From Cocos nucifera (taxonomy: Eukaryota > Streptophyta > Magnoliopsida > Arecales > Arecaceae), in the NCBI GenBank assembly GCA_006176705.1, contig QRFJ01002120.1, positions 124,001-188,000 on the forward strand: DNA of 64,000 nt, given 5' to 3'. The position numbers and the translations under genes are program-made. Positions within the stretch are counted from its first letter, which is position 1. Each line of letters begins with the position of its first letter. The notes under the pieces are model-generated. The model was not told the origin of the DNA and ran no database searches. It worked only from the letters and a program-made list of their open reading frames with translations. Positions 12,011 to 24,713 of the stretch are shown here, piece after piece.

Positions 12011-13857
12011 TTTTCTATAGAAAGTTAATGTTTCTAGTTAGATTTTATAATTAGACTTAATCAATTTATTTAGAAATTTTATTTTTAAATAAATTAGGCT
12101 TTCACTATTTACTCAGATTCCTACACATTCTTAGTAGAGATGCAAAAATCTCCATGATTATAGATTTCTAGTAGGTGGTGTGGTCCCACTAACCGACTTA
12201 TCACCTCATCTAACAATTATTGATGATGGATTAATCGATGAGTGGACAACTCTTGTCTAATGATTCTCTAATCATGGTGCACCCAAACCTGGTCTCTAAT
12301 TCATGAATCTCACCATGTCCGAAATATTGATCCACTCGTTAGTTAAGTCAAACCCGTCATTTGCATGAATTAGATTTCTGATTGGGTCCCTCACCAAATC
12401 CAAAATATTGAGCCCGACCCATCCTCTAGCCAGTAAATATGGTTGCATCTTTCCAGTGTAATTGAGTCACTGTAATCAATCAAGAATAATCAACCCTATA
12501 AAGGACCCGCACATCTACAATGGTGAAAGAACTTAGACTTAATATTTTCTTAGAAAGATTTAATTTAGGTCTCTTTAAATTTCACTTGACTTAGTGATAA
12601 CAATTATGACTAACCTAGTGGCATGGGTTGGCTTGAATTGTTAGCCATCTCAAATCAAAACTGGGTCGACACAAATTGTCAGGTAAGTGAGATTGGTGGA
12701 AGGAATATGGATTAACTCGACAAGAATGCATTCAGATCAAGTAGCTTCTAATTAAAAATTAGTCGATCGTATCTACCAGACTTACCTTAGATACCAAATT
12801 ATCGAATCAGAATTAATTGGATTAGCCTACAATCCAGGCTCGAATCATGGAGCCAAATTAGGTCTTGACTTGATTGAGCTACATCTCAATGTGATTCGAT
12901 CTTGATCCAGACTTAATCCTATTAGGTTGGTCAAATCTAAGCTTTTTCTGATCCCACCTAACCAACTCTTGATTCGATTTGATCAACCGCTGGATCTAAT
13001 TGAGCAACTCAAGCTCGAACCTAATTTTATGAATATATCTTAGATCTGAAAATTCATAATTTTAGATCTAATTAATTTTATAATCTTAATTTTTAGTTAT
13101 GTTTTGGATTCATGAACAAAACATATAACAAAATCCTAGGGTTTCAGGATCTAAGGCTTTGTAAAAAAATAAATTTTAATTTTTGATTAAGGATGAATGC
13201 GCAGCACCCCTACACGTCATAAGAATACCCCATCGAATGGAAGGAGAGGGCCTCTTATGATCAAATGGTCAAGAAGAACGTCTTAATTAGAAATATGATT
13301 TCTACTACAAAACTAGTTAGATCTAAATCATATATAGCATATACAATTAGTGATCTAACTTATACATGTTTTGCATACATCTCATGTATCATAACTAAAT
13401 TAAACATGCATGCTTTCAGATCTGATATATCACATATAATATCTAAAAAATAGAATTTAAATTTGATCATATCAATAAAACTATTCTAGACATTTTACAG
13501 AATAATTCTATAACTAGTCTAAGCATGCATCTTTCATATCTCATATGAATAAATTAAAACTCTATTTTTTATTTTTTAGATTTTGTTATAATTATTATAA
13601 CTTTAAAAAAATAAAAATTAAATAGATCTAAAATTATTTTTAATTAAATTAAAAATATGATTATGTTAGACTACACATAGAACTATTCTATACCTAGTCT
13701 AGTCATGCATCTCATACATTGTAGATCTAAATTATTTAATTTTAATTTTTTAATTTTAGATCTAATCACATCTGATATGATATCTAAAATTATTTAATAT
13801 TAAATTATAAAAAAAAATTAAATTAGATCTAAAATAGATCTAAAGAACTGCAAATCT
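12011..13857 (-). other. Leader of copia B
   Basis: About 1.85 kb from primer site to gag, matching the 1.87 kb leader of element G at 57675-59529. It contains the same pair of phrases (..CGAAATATTGA.. near 12325 and ..CAAAATATTGAG.. near 12400) that in G are two copies of a roughly 77-bp duplication. No coding capacity seen. Confidence 0.75.
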
Positions 13858-13870
13858 GGCTCTGATACCA
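13858..13870 (-). other. Primer-binding site of copia B
   Basis: GGCTCTGATACCA on the plus strand is the reverse complement of TGGTATCAGAGCC, the tRNA-Met primer site, two bases from the LTR end. Confidence 0.9.
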
Positions 13871-13872
13871 TT

Positions 13873-16111
13873 TGAAGAAAAATCTCATTTTTCGTCGTAG
13901 GATCGAGTAGATCTAATCAGATCTGGGATAGATTTTTCTAAAAATTCTTAAATGATCCGATCAAATATAAAAGTTCTTAGATCTGATCATGATAATCTGA
14001 TATTAAAAATTAAAAATAAAATTAAATTAGATTTAATTTCTTATTTGATCCTGATCTTTTTTGAGGTTCTCGAAAGAGCCATACACGCGCCTGGCCTCTA
14101 CCGTTATCTACTCGAGCAAGATCTGGATGTTTTCTCCTCATGAATCTTTTCTCCAATGATCATATTTGAATATGATCTAAAGAATCTTCAAGAAATCTTC
14201 TGAAGGCAGCTTGTCTATCTCACGAACACCATCGCATAAATGCTGAACTCTTCAAAAATTTGATTGGATCTTCTTCTCTGATTTGTGCCCAACTTTTGGC
14301 ACATAGAAGAAGGGGAGAGAGAGGATCAGAGGGGGCATAGAAGATTGAAGGGGCAATAGCCTTTTGGATGAAAAATAAAACTTTCATTGAAGTGCCTTGG
14401 TGTGAGAAGGATTTTATATCAAATACCTTGCGCCATCAATACTCCTAAGTGATTAAGCAACTTATTTGCTTGATTACTTAGGACTCCAATCTTATAACTC
14501 ACATTGCCAACCTGATCTTTATCATGTTTGGTCACCAAAAACTCCTCCCAAGTTGGCGTGAAGAAAGGACAAGGAGGAGTCCATGGCGCATGGGACTCCT
14601 CCCTTCAATAGTTTGATCCAAATCAAACTCTATTAGAAACCCAATCTAGGCACCACAAAAAATCATGAAATTTGGCTGACCCAAAGTATGACTTGAGCCC
14701 AATTACATATCCAAAAATTAAAGAAAAATTATTTTCAAAATATTTTCTAGAAGCCTCTAATCAGGTGACCCTTAGTTCTATCAATTAGGTCAACTTTTGA
14801 CCCTAGTCCAATTTCACCATGAATGGATTTAATTTCTACAATTAATCTAACCTAGATAGATTCCAATCAGATGAAATTAAACTCATTTAAGATACAAAAA
14901 TGAGTCAAATCAAATTTAACTCAATTGCAATGAATCAGATTGATTATAGAAGGAGAAAGTCTGGCTCAATCGTGTGTTAGCATGATTACCTTGAATCTAA
15001 TTAGATCTTATCCAAATCAATCGAACTAAGTTAGCTCAATTGATGACATCCAAATCCAAACTCTTGTTTGTGTAACTTAGTTAGATTCAATTTTGTATGG
15101 TAATGAGATATGTCACAATCTCTATCATCGATATCATCGAAACACCTTTCGATGGATCAGAACTTTTTTGATTCATATAATTAGAATGATCGATCATCAA
15201 AATCATTCTAATTGCTCCCAAAATCCACCAGTGACACCTAGCAATATATGGTGGCAATCCATCAGAATTAAAAGCAAACCGCTTGGTGCAGTTATCTGTG
15301 TGATTGGGTTCTTCTATCTTGAGTCGCGATAAGATTAGGGTTAAGATGAACTCATCAAACCCAACATCCATCATATGAATTAATCATTCGATTCAAGTCC
15401 AATGTGAAACCCTTATAGAAACTCTTTCTATCATCTTCACTCTGCCATGGCCATGGGCTTAAGGACTCAATCTCATGATTATGATAGGGCTACTCCTCAT
15501 CTACCGAGGTAGATAGATCTCCTATTGGTACAATTCAATTTCTACAATGAGTATGCTATAGCTAATATATATCTTAGAATTCTGAATAGCTAGGAGATCA
15601 AGTTATGGTGTAGTCAAACTATAACACCCTCAAGATGAACTACTGATGCACCTCAGATCAAAGAACTAGACACACCACTACAGCATGAAGCCAATCATCG
15701 ATGAGAAGGTAGACTTTCTTATGATTACTCGAGGTGGTCATGCTCAGTGCCCTCATTCTCTAACGAGTACCTGTACTCTCGCTTCGATGTCTCTATACCA
15801 TAGACTAAAGATACATCTATCCTAAGAAAGTGATCGTACACCAACCTTCTAGATCGATCATCATCCTCATGATGATCTTATGGTCAGAAGCAATTTATGA
15901 GTTAATTATGAGAATTCATATCTTAAATTTTCAACTCTTAAAAATATAAACTATCATTATCATTAACTCGAAGGATGTATCATAGATACTTTAAATACAC
16001 ACTGTGATAGAAAATTATTCTTTTATTAATTTATAATCAAAATTTTAAAATTATCTTTAGAAGTGTATTATAAGTGTCAGCCAATCTAGCTTCTAGGGCA
16101 CATATATAATA
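13873..16111 (-). repeat. 5' LTR of copia B, about 2.24 kb
   Basis: On the minus strand it starts TATTATATATGTGCCC (G has TGTTAGATATATGTGCCC) and ends ..CTTCA. It shares with G's LTR the stretch around 15090-15870 that includes the CACTGGTGG/CCACCATAT block and the CATGACCACCTCGAG-like block. A minus-strand TATAAAA lies at about 14412-14418. Length agrees with G's 2295-bp LTR. Confidence 0.87.
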
Positions 16112-17735
16112 AGCATCATTTAAGAAGATCGTAAAGTAGTTGATTAAGAATTTAAGATCAAAATTTATTTATTTCAATAAAAATTAGTCAAAATTTCAAT
16201 CAAATCAAGTTAGAAAATATCTTTCTTCCTATTTTTCATACTTATAACAAGATTAATTTACTTTTCAACTTTCTTTCCCTCTTTATTTCAAATCAAGCAA
16301 ATTTAATATGAATTTAACCACTAAATTTAGATTTTCTAAATTTCAAAGATATTTTTAATTTCAAAGTCATTTTCAATTAAATGATCATCTTTAATAATTT
16401 CTCCTCTTTACTTTAGCAAACAAAATTCAAAAGCATAAGCATCAATTGAGTGAATTAAGAGTATTAATTAATGCAAATATCAATCTAGCATAGCATTTAC
16501 TCTAGAAGATACCAAATTTTTCAAAAATTTATTTTTTATTAAATTCAAAGGATGTTTACAAAAAGATGTATATAATAAGAACAAATATCAAGAAGATCAA
16601 AAGAGTATGATAAGTAATTAAAAAAAAAATTATTTAAATTTAGATTTTTTATCATAAAAAATATCACTTAATTAAGTTTAAAAAAATATGAAATTCTATG
16701 AATTTTTCTTAAATGGTATCACTTCAAGAGTATAGCTGTGCAAAATCAAATTTGAAATAAAGACATTCTTCTCTTTTTGCCAAAAGATAAATCAATAAAA
16801 TACATAACAAATAGTAAGCTATTTGATATCAAATAATTAAAACTGAAGTACTCTTTAAATATTTAGCTTTAAAGATAAATAATAGCTTTCTTGAAATATT
16901 TTACTTGATATCAACTTTAAAAGATTCAAGAAGAGCATTTTTCAAATTTAATTTTCAAAATCAATCAATTGGAACCAAGTATAAATGTTCATCAATAATT
17001 TTTCTTTTAAGATCAAAGAGGCAATCAAATCAATGATCAAAAAGGTTATTCAAATTAATTTGAAGGATAAAAAATCAATCAATTAAGAATATGATAATCA
17101 ATCAAATCATGTAAGATTAAATCAAATTAGATCGAGAGAAAACTAGATAAAGGCTCTATCATTTTAGTTCAACTAGTAAATTTTCAAATTCTTAAAGACT
17201 AAACTAGAATGCAATGCATATCAATCAAGCACTTAAATTTTATGATTGAATGACTTATCTTTGAGTGCTTATTTCATACACTTTTTAGGAGAATTTTGAT
17301 AATCTAGCATCTTATGTGGGTTGTCAAAACTTAGCTTATTTATCATTTTTGCAATCAAATAGATTCATAAACAATCATGCTTATAATAACTTAGATTTTT
17401 TAAATAATTAAATATTAAAATAGCATGATACAAAGGTTTGAACCAGCATGCTGAATTTAGAATAAAATAATAAGCTTAAAATAAATAATCAACATGATAT
17501 ACTAGTTTTGATCAATATATCAAACTTTTAATTCATGGAGTATAATCATTTTAAGCAATGATAAATCATCAAAATCAATCAAACATACTCAGTAATTATG
17601 CTAATTGATAATCAAAATATATTTAGCAAATAATGATGGCATAATGTGAGAAAAGTTTAGATTTTACCAAACATCATTATCCATCCAATTTTATTCTCAA
17701 GGCATCCATTCATAATATTTTTCTTTTTTCATTCC
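16112..17735 (-). other. AT-rich remainder of SIRE-type element C, non-coding
   Basis: About 1.6 kb, very AT-rich, lying between copia B and the recognisable gag end of C. I see no protein, no LTR end and no tandem repeat. By position it should be C's internal sequence downstream of gag, but no protease or integrase motif is readable, so it is either heavily decayed or a spacer. Flank 16112-16116 (AGCAT) should be the right target duplication of B. Confidence 0.5.
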
Positions 17736-18935
17736 ATTGGATCCTTGGTATATCTGCAATATCATTTGCTAGTCTTTGGTACCCAAGTCATCTTGGATCC
17801 ATGAATGTTAGAGCATATGGTTTCTTTCAGAAACTAAATTTATTTAATTAAGGTTTGGCTAATTCTTTTGATATTGTATTCTAAAATTTTGTGGCCAACT
17901 TTATTATATTTAAAACATGTAATGGAATGATTTTTAGATGAAGTTTATCTAAACATGTTCTTCATAAATTTCTATTTTCTTAAAGGATTATAGCCAATTT
18001 CAACTTTATCAAAAATAGCTTTTTGATTATTAAAAATTAATTGAAGCTTTTGAGATCCTATAGTAAACTTATTGAATATGGGCTTCAATGTTTCAATCTC
18101 TTTTCTTAATTTAGTATTTTCTTCCAAAAGAGATTTTTCAGATCTTATGATTTTTTCTTTTTCTTCAATATAAACTTTTAATTTTCTAAATTCTATTTTG
18201 AGTTTAATATTTTCTTCAACTAAAGATTTTTTAGATTTAAGAAGTGCTTCTTTTTCTTTAGCCAAAGCATTATTTTTCTTCAAAATATCTTTCTTTTCTA
18301 ATAAGACTTTACTCTTTTCATTAGCTAAGATAAGATTAGACTTTTTGAATTCTTTATTTTTCTATCTTAATTTTTTGAATTCATCCATTAAGTCATTGAA
18401 AGCTTCATATAATTCATCGAATATAAATTAAAAAGAATTTTCAGAATTTACCTCGTCTTCATTGATCATGAGACAAAAATTTGTGGCACTTTCTTGTTCT
18501 TTCTCATTTTTGTTTTCCTTGCTTTGCTCCCCCTTAATTGATGCTTTCTTTTTTCTTTATTTCTTTTTTTTCTTTTCTTTCCATCCTCATGAGTCATGAG
18601 GCATATGTTGGGGTGAGCATTCTTTTCTTCTTTGAAGCTTGATATTTCTTCTTATTTTGCTCTCTCAAAAATAATTTTTAATTTCTTTCAAACTTATTTT
18701 GCTAAAATACAAGAAGAAATCAGATTGAACTCATTTAAATCTAATGAACAATAAAGCATATTTAAAGTCTTAGCATTTAGTTGGGCCATCTCTTTATCAT
18801 GTATGATCAATGCATTGTGGGTGTGTGAGCCATCAATAATAATTTTTCATAAATTATAGTTATGTACTTATATGAATATTTTTATTTTAGCTTTTCGGTA
18901 TGTGTAATTTGATATATTTAATAGTGGGGGTCTAT
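17736..18935 (-). pseudogene. gag of SIRE-type copia C, broken
   Basis: On the minus strand, 18935 to 18700 reads a gag N-terminus with N-Y-T-Y-R-K-A-K-I-K-I-F, the counterpart of N-Y-T-Y-W-K-A-R-M-R-I-F in element E. 18445-17972 is a long coiled-coil rich in Glu, Lys, Leu and Asn, with F-D-E-L-Y-E-A-F-N-D-L and, at its end, F-D-K-V-E-I-G-Y-N-P-L, which is diagnostic of SIRE-type gag. A decayed zinc knuckle (C-F-K-Y-N-K-V-G-H) and W-V-P-K follow to 17736. The middle of gag is missing and stops are common. Confidence 0.8.
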
Positions 18936-19030
18936 CTATGGAATGACCTTCATTAAACAAAGATTTCATTTAGGTTGTCTAGATCTTTAGCTCTTTAACC
19001 ACTAGGTTAACAATCAAATATTAGAGCATC

Positions 19031-19042
19031 TGCTCTGATACT
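19031..19042 (-). other. Primer-binding site of SIRE-type element C
   Basis: TGCTCTGATACT is the reverse complement of AGTATCAGAGCA, one base off the usual tRNA-Met site. It is followed on the minus strand by ATGCTCTAATATT, matching the GTGCTCTAATATT after E's primer site. Confidence 0.82.
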
Positions 19043-19045
19043 AAT

Positions 19046-19302
19046 TATTGCCCAGAGGTAGCAACCCAAGAGGCAGGAGGGGGGATGAATTAGGTTTTTA
19101 TAAAATGTTAGTCAAATTTAAAATCTTTAAATAGTATGTGCTTCAAATTAAATAAACTCAAATATTTATGGTGAATATGCAATGTATAGCAGTGAAATTA
19201 AAAGCAATGAGATAATACAAGTTTATAAAATAAATAGATAAAGCAAGAAAGTAAATCAAGCAATCACACCATAAAGATAAAGAGATTTATAGTGGTTCAG
19301 AG
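19046..19302 (-). repeat. 5' LTR of element C, piece 1 (LTR 3' end)
   Basis: Reverse complement ends ..CCCCCCTCCTG..TTGGGTTGC..GGGCAATA, the counterpart of E's ..CCCCCCTCTTGGGTAGCC..GGGCAGCA. It stops at 19302, where gypsy element D begins, and resumes at 26574: joined across D it reads GTGGTTC-GGAGCAACCCG.., continuous LTR sequence. Confidence 0.85.
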
Positions 19303-21142
19303 TGATGCATGCTAATCTATAGCTATGGCAAGTGCACCAGTCGATCAAGTAATAAAATAAGTAAGTAGAGTATCATCCCTAGAGGATTGGAAAATAAGTA
19401 TTGAAAAGCTCTTTCCTATACTTTATTTAGAAGACCGATTTATTAAAATAAAAAATTAAGAATAAAATAAAGAAATAATTAAAAATTATAAGAAAATAGA
19501 GAGAGTGTGTAATTATTAGGATTTTAAACTTAAAAGCAATAAGTTACTAAGGCAATCGGTTCACCAACTCAGTCAATACAATATTCAGATTATTAAGTTA
19601 ATTTTATTTCATGTGACGATGGAGTCTCCTAGTTTATTCACTACCCTTTGGTCCCGACGTAGCAAAACTATCAATATTTATTAATTACTCTTTGGTCCAG
19701 GTATAATTTAAATAAATATCAATGTATTAAGTTTTGTGAAATCCTCTAATTAAAATACATTACATCAAAAGTGTACTAAAATTTTTGCATACATATGAAT
19801 TCTAATTCAATTCATCATACAATCAAGAAGCAATAACATAGATGTACTTGGTCAGTATCATCTATGTTCATCAGATCAATTAGAAGATGGCCAGTAATCT
19901 AAAAGCATTAAGATTAGATTTATATACTCCTCATGAATAAAATTTAAAATTAAAAATAAATCATACTAAATATTATATCAATAGAGTAGCTACACTTTAG
20001 CCTTAGTAAAAGAAAATTTAGTTCATGATAACAAGTTCAGAAACAATAAATAAAATAAAAAGCATGAAGAAATTAGATAGTTTATTCACTAAAATTGGTT
20101 GTCCGTTGCTCTTGGTATGGAGAATTCGATGAAGAAGAGAGTCGCTTTGTGTACCAGCCTTCGAAAGAAGAAAAGAAGAGGAAAGAAAAATAAAAAGAAT
20201 AAAAGCTCTTTCTCTTCTCTCCCTAAACCTCTCTCTCTTTCTCTATTCTCTCTATTTCTTTCTTTTTTTTTATTCTCAACTCTCTCTTTTTTTTCTCTGC
20301 CTCTTCTCCTTTTTTTTAGTCCTCATGATCTTAGGTCAAAATCCCATTGAAATCGGGTTTAAAACTCTCAAAATAACTCAAAAAGAGCTCTGAATCAATT
20401 CTGACCGTTGGATGTCGATCAAATAGGCCAAAAACTACTCAAAAATTATTTTAAAAATTTAAATCAAGTCGAAATTCATTTGAACCATTGGATCAACCTT
20501 GAAGATCGAATCTTGGCCATCAGATCGCACCCAAAGAAGCCTTTGGTTCTTAGATTAAAATCGATAACGCGTCTCCACCATTGGATCTCGATCGAGAGCT
20601 GCATCCACCAATCATCAGTGCATAGATTTTTGTTGTCAGATCAAATTTCAGTGAACAACATCTGTTGGATTAGGCAAAATTCTCAGAATACCCTCTATAG
20701 ACCATGCGTGAGCTCGATGTTGTGTGGACCGTCGCTTCCTTCAGTCAATCGAAGCATGCTTGTCCCCATGAAATCTCCAAAATGCCCTCACTTGGTTACT
20801 ATAGCAGTCCACCATGCACCATAAAAAATTCTGACGTCAATGTGGCATAAGCTGGGCGTTAGTGGGTGATCGATTTAAGCACAATCAGACCGAGCAATTT
20901 GCTGAGCCAATTTTTCTGAATCAGTTTGAACCAGATCGATCGGCTTTTTTTTTTAAAATTTAATTTTGGACTCGTTTGAAGTCCGTTTTGCTTGAAATTT
21001 ATTTCATCTTATCCAAAAAAATAAGATCTTCATATTGGTTGCCTTCTTTCCTATATAAAATTAATAAAAATATCAATTTTTAAAAAAAAATAATTTATTT
21101 TATAATTTAATATTTTTATTAGTGTATTTTTACCACTTATCA
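19303..21142 (-). repeat. 3' LTR of gypsy D
   Basis: On the minus strand it runs TGATAAGTGGTAAAAATAC..GCATGCATCA. Includes a CT-rich run at about 20200-20320. The open frames at 20099-20350 and 20408-20824 lie in LTR sequence, recur in broken form at 25516-26106, and are not genes. Confidence 0.92.
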
Positions 21143-21158
21143 CACCCTCCAACTTAGT
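21143..21158 (-). other. Polypurine tract of gypsy D
   Basis: Minus strand ACTAAGTTGGAGGGTG directly before the LTR start TGATAAG. Element F has ACTAAGTTGGTGGGTG at the same place. Confidence 0.75.
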
Positions 21159-22275
21159 CATTGCTAGTCTCTTAGCAATGCTTTATTTAATACCATGTTT
21201 CAATAAGATCATCCATCAAAAAAAAATAAATCTAGAGTTAAAGGTCAAAAAGTTTAGAAAATACCACTAACTAAGCATTGAGCATCAGAAGCAAATTTTT
21301 GCAATCAGTACAATTAAAAACTTTCTTAGAGTACATCAAAGATCTACAGCACTTATGTTCATGATGACTAACTTAGCATTTTAGTATTAATTTAAAGGAT
21401 AAAAGTATCATCTCTTATCACCTATTTTGGTTAACTTTTTATATATTCCTAATTTTATACTCATGAATTAAGGTAGCTTTCACACTGCCTCATTTTTTTT
21501 TTTTAATGTGCTGAGCATCCTGGCTTTTCCTCAACCATTTTACGTGAATCTCCACACTTGACCTAGGTGCAGAGATCCAATTACTAGGCTTTAGGCAATC
21601 CACATATACTCTATCTTTTTTACTTTATTTTAAGGCAGGTAGCTCTTTCTTTAAATTCAAGTTTCTTTGATTAGAATGTATGTTAATTATCAATTTTTAG
21701 TAATAATTGAATCCTCAGTTGGCCTTATAATCAATACCTACTTTGCCTTGTTAGTGTGCATATACAATTAGAAGTGCTAATAGTCTTTTGATGACCTAAG
21801 TAGGCTACTAAAAATCTGACCAACTAATCTACTTCTTTAACTCGTTACATTCATTAGTGGATACTTCTATCTTTTATCACTTATCCAGTCTATTTTGCTC
21901 AAGATTTTCTTCTTGATACATGATTTAAATTTTTTCTTTTTACTCCCCAACTTATTCTACATTGTCTCAAAGGAGAAAGAAAAAGTAAAGGTACAATAAA
22001 GAACAGAAAGGAATATACCTGATTTGGTTCAGTCTGGTTATTTGAAGCTTTGAAATTTGGCTTGAGCTCTCATTGATTTTTCTCTACAAAATTAAAAATA
22101 CACACCAAAGTAGTAAAAGAGCAACAATAAATGACTAAAAAATAAAATAAAAAAAATGATCAAAATTAAAAAGAAAAGAAACAAGCCATCTAGTAGTTCT
22201 GATTTATAGTCTTCAGCTTGACTTTCTTTGAGTTTTGAGTTGAATAAATCTGGTGCCACTTCAATTAGAATACTT
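21159..22275 (-). other. Non-coding tail of gypsy D (where pol would be)
   Basis: About 1.1 kb between the protease and the purine tract, matching 43860-45039 of element F over its whole length. It includes a polypyrimidine run ending TTTTGTAG on the minus strand (about 22085-22200). No RT, RNase H or integrase motif in any frame. Confidence 0.8.
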
Positions 22276-22937
22276 TCATATTTAGTCGAGCCCTCTCTGA
22301 ATTGGACATTGCTAGCTTCATAGTCTCAAACCTATTTTCTACAAAATTCTCATATACTAAATTATCAATAATATCAATTAGAAAATAAGTATGATTATCA
22401 TCAGGATGTTTAGTATCTTTGAAAATATTAAAAGTAACTTGTTCATCTTGGATTCTAAAAATTAATTTTTCTTATTGAACATCTATTAAAGCTCTTCCAG
22501 TAGCTAAAAAGGATCTTTCTAAGATAAGGGGTACATCATAATCTTCTTTCATATCAAGAACAACAAAATCAATAGAAAAAATAAACTTGTTTACCTTTAC
22601 CAAGACATCCTCCACTATACCTCTTGGATATTTGATGGATCTATCGGCTAATTGAAGAGCAATAGTGGTAGGCTTCGATTCTCCTAGATCCAACTTTCTT
22701 AAAATAGAAAAAGATATGAGATTAATACTTGCTCCTAAATCACATAAAATATTATCAAAACTATAATCACCAATAATGCAAGGGATAGTAAAACTCCCTT
22801 GATCTTTTAGCTTCTATGATAATTTATTTTGAAGTATTGCTGAGCATTCTTCATTCAAATTTATTCTCTCATGCTCCTTCAGCTTTTTCTTATTTGTTAG
22901 AATTTCTTTGAGAAACTTGGCATACCTAGGCATTTGA
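22276..22937 (-). pseudogene. Aspartic protease of gypsy D, nearly open
   Basis: From M-P-R-Y-A-K-F-L-K-E-I-L at about 22934, the frame runs through E-E-C-S-A-I-L-Q-N-K-L, one stop, F-T-I-P-C-I-I-G-D, the catalytic-type C-D-L-G-A-S-I-N-L (about 22721-22745) and the second half (open as 22472-22693: R-S-I-K-Y-P-R-G-I-V-E-D-V-L-V-K-V), with one more stop before the end. Retropepsin-like domain typical of Athila-group elements; it normally cleaves the gag polyprotein. In contrast to F, the D-L-G core is still in frame here. Confidence 0.83.
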
Positions 22938-22989
22938 GTGATAGCATCTATAAAAAAAATATTAATATATAAATTCTTTAAAATTTTGA

Positions 22990-24592
22990 AAAAGTTAGAA
23001 AATTTCTTATCTGGATGCTATATTTGTCTCTCTAGGAACGGTAGTGGTGGCACGTAGGGCTTCACATTTAGATCGACAAATTGTATACCTGGAGACCATC
23101 CATCTGCTGGTTGTTTTGGTGACTAACGAATTTTAGTGATAGTTTCTTATTTATAGTTAGATCTTTAGTCTCTTTATTTTGATATGGCTCCTCTAACTTT
23201 TTATCACTTCTTAGGGTGATAGCATTGACTTGCTCCCTTGGATTGGTCTCCGTGTTGCTAGGCAAGGATCCCTGAGGTCTCTTAGAGATTATCTTAGCCA
23301 TTTGGCCTATTTGCATCTCCAAGTTTTGAATTGCTGTTGCTTGGTCCTGCCTAAGCTTGGCTTCCAAATTTTTTATAGTTGCTTCTTGGTTTTGCATGAA
23401 TTTGACCATCAACTCCTCCATGTTAGACTTCTTTTCAGGTACTTGGAACCTTGGGGGTGGCTGTTGTGCTACATTTTGATTGCTCCATGAGAAATTTGGA
23501 TGCTACCTCCACCCTTGATTGTATGTATTGGAGTAGGGATTGTTTTGTTGTGGCCTAAAAAAATTACCAACATAATTAGCTGTATCAGTTGCTTTAGCAA
23601 AAGGATTACCTATCTAGCAGTTGCTTATATCGTGTCTTCCTCCACATAGGTCACAAGTGATGCTCTAAATGCATAGCTGCTCCCTTCAAGTTGTTGACTT
23701 TGACTCTAAGGGTTGCAATTTCAGCTAGTAAGGTTGGCACGCAATCTACTTCTGCACAGCTACTGGTCTTTTCGGCATCATGCATTCTATTTTCCACTAA
23801 TAGCTATTTGATGCCATCTCATCAATCAGATCAAAGGCTTCTTCCTCCATTTTTTGATTAATGGTTCCTCCTGCTACTGCATCAATCATAGAATGATTAG
23901 TAGGAGATAAACCATTATAGAAAGTTTGTATCTAAAGCCATACGGGTAGTTGATGATGTGGACATCTCCTCAACAATTCCTTGAAATGCTTCCAAGCCTC
24001 ATATAGTTTCTCCATGTCCATCTACACAAAAGAAGTGATATCATTGCACATCTTAGTAGTCTTGGAAGGTGGAAAGTACTTGCTTGGCTAAGAATTTTTG
24101 GGCTAGGATATCCGAAGTTGTGATAGAACCTACAAAAAGAGAATGAAGCCAGCTTTTAGCTTTGTCCTATAAAGAGAAAGAAAATAATCTTAATCTAATA
24201 GCATCATCCAACATTCTATTAATTTTAAAAATATCACAAAGTTCAAGAAAGTTAGAAATATGGGCATTCGGATCATCATGCACGTGTCCATTGAATTAGA
24301 TAGTTGATTGAATCATTTGGATCATCGTCGATTTTATTTCAAAATTATTTGCTCGCATAGGCGGTCTCCTAATGCTCGAAGCTGCATCGGCTATAGATGG
24401 TGTGATGTAATCATTTAATGGATGATGTGCTACTCGAATAGCTTCATGTTGCCCCTCGATCGCCCTATCCAATCTCAAATTGATATCGTTAGGATCTTCA
24501 GCTGCCATGATTCTTTCTTGTTGTAGTCTTCTAATGGTTCTTTCAATTTTTGGATCTAAAGGTAGTAAGTTACTATGTCCAGTATGTGTCAT
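22990..24592 (-). pseudogene. gag of gypsy D, broken
   Basis: Starts at ATG 24592 (MTHTGHSNLLPLDPKIERTI), open to 24296, then continues in the retrotransposon gag domain with stops (words S-F-S-L-x-D-K-A-K-S-W-L near 24160). 23068-23421 is a coiled-coil with repeated N-Q-E-A-T-I-K-N-L-E/D-Q-A-T-A-I-Q-N-L-E units leading to V-N-A-I-T-L-R-S, the gag-protease linker typical of the Athila group. The same coiled-coil repeats occur in F. Confidence 0.85.
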
Positions 24593-24690
24593 GCATTGAA
24601 AAAATTTAAGAATAAAGTAAGAATAAAAATTAAAAATAAAATTCTAAAGTAAAGCTAGGATCAAAATTTTAATATTATTTTATACATAAT

Positions 24691-24707
24691 CCTCGGCAAT
24701 GGCGCCA
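24691..24707 (-). other. Primer-binding site of gypsy D (tRNA-Asp type)
   Basis: Reverse complement TGGCGCCATTGCCGAGG, close to the TGGCGCCGTTGCCGGGG site complementary to tRNA-Asp used by many plant gypsy elements. Seven bases from the LTR end. Confidence 0.85.
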
Positions 24708-24713
24708 AAAACT

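Larger units (their letters stand above)
8344..16111 (-). mobile_element. Copia element B (same family as G), split by element A
   Basis: Read on the minus strand: LTR 16111-13873, primer site, leader, gag from 12010, protease, integrase, RT, then RNase H up to 8344, where A interrupts it. The rest (end of RNase H, 3' LTR) must lie left of the window. Its RT and gag words are close to those of element G at 55364-64000 (for example FSMENSKRGL, FRHGIHLSKKMCP), and its LTR shows the same motifs, so B and G are one family. Open frames are short and full of stops, which marks an old copy. Confidence 0.92.

Noticed and set aside
18198..18431. Plus-strand frame over C's gag
   Set aside because: Shadow of the Lys/Glu/Leu-rich coiled-coil on the minus strand.
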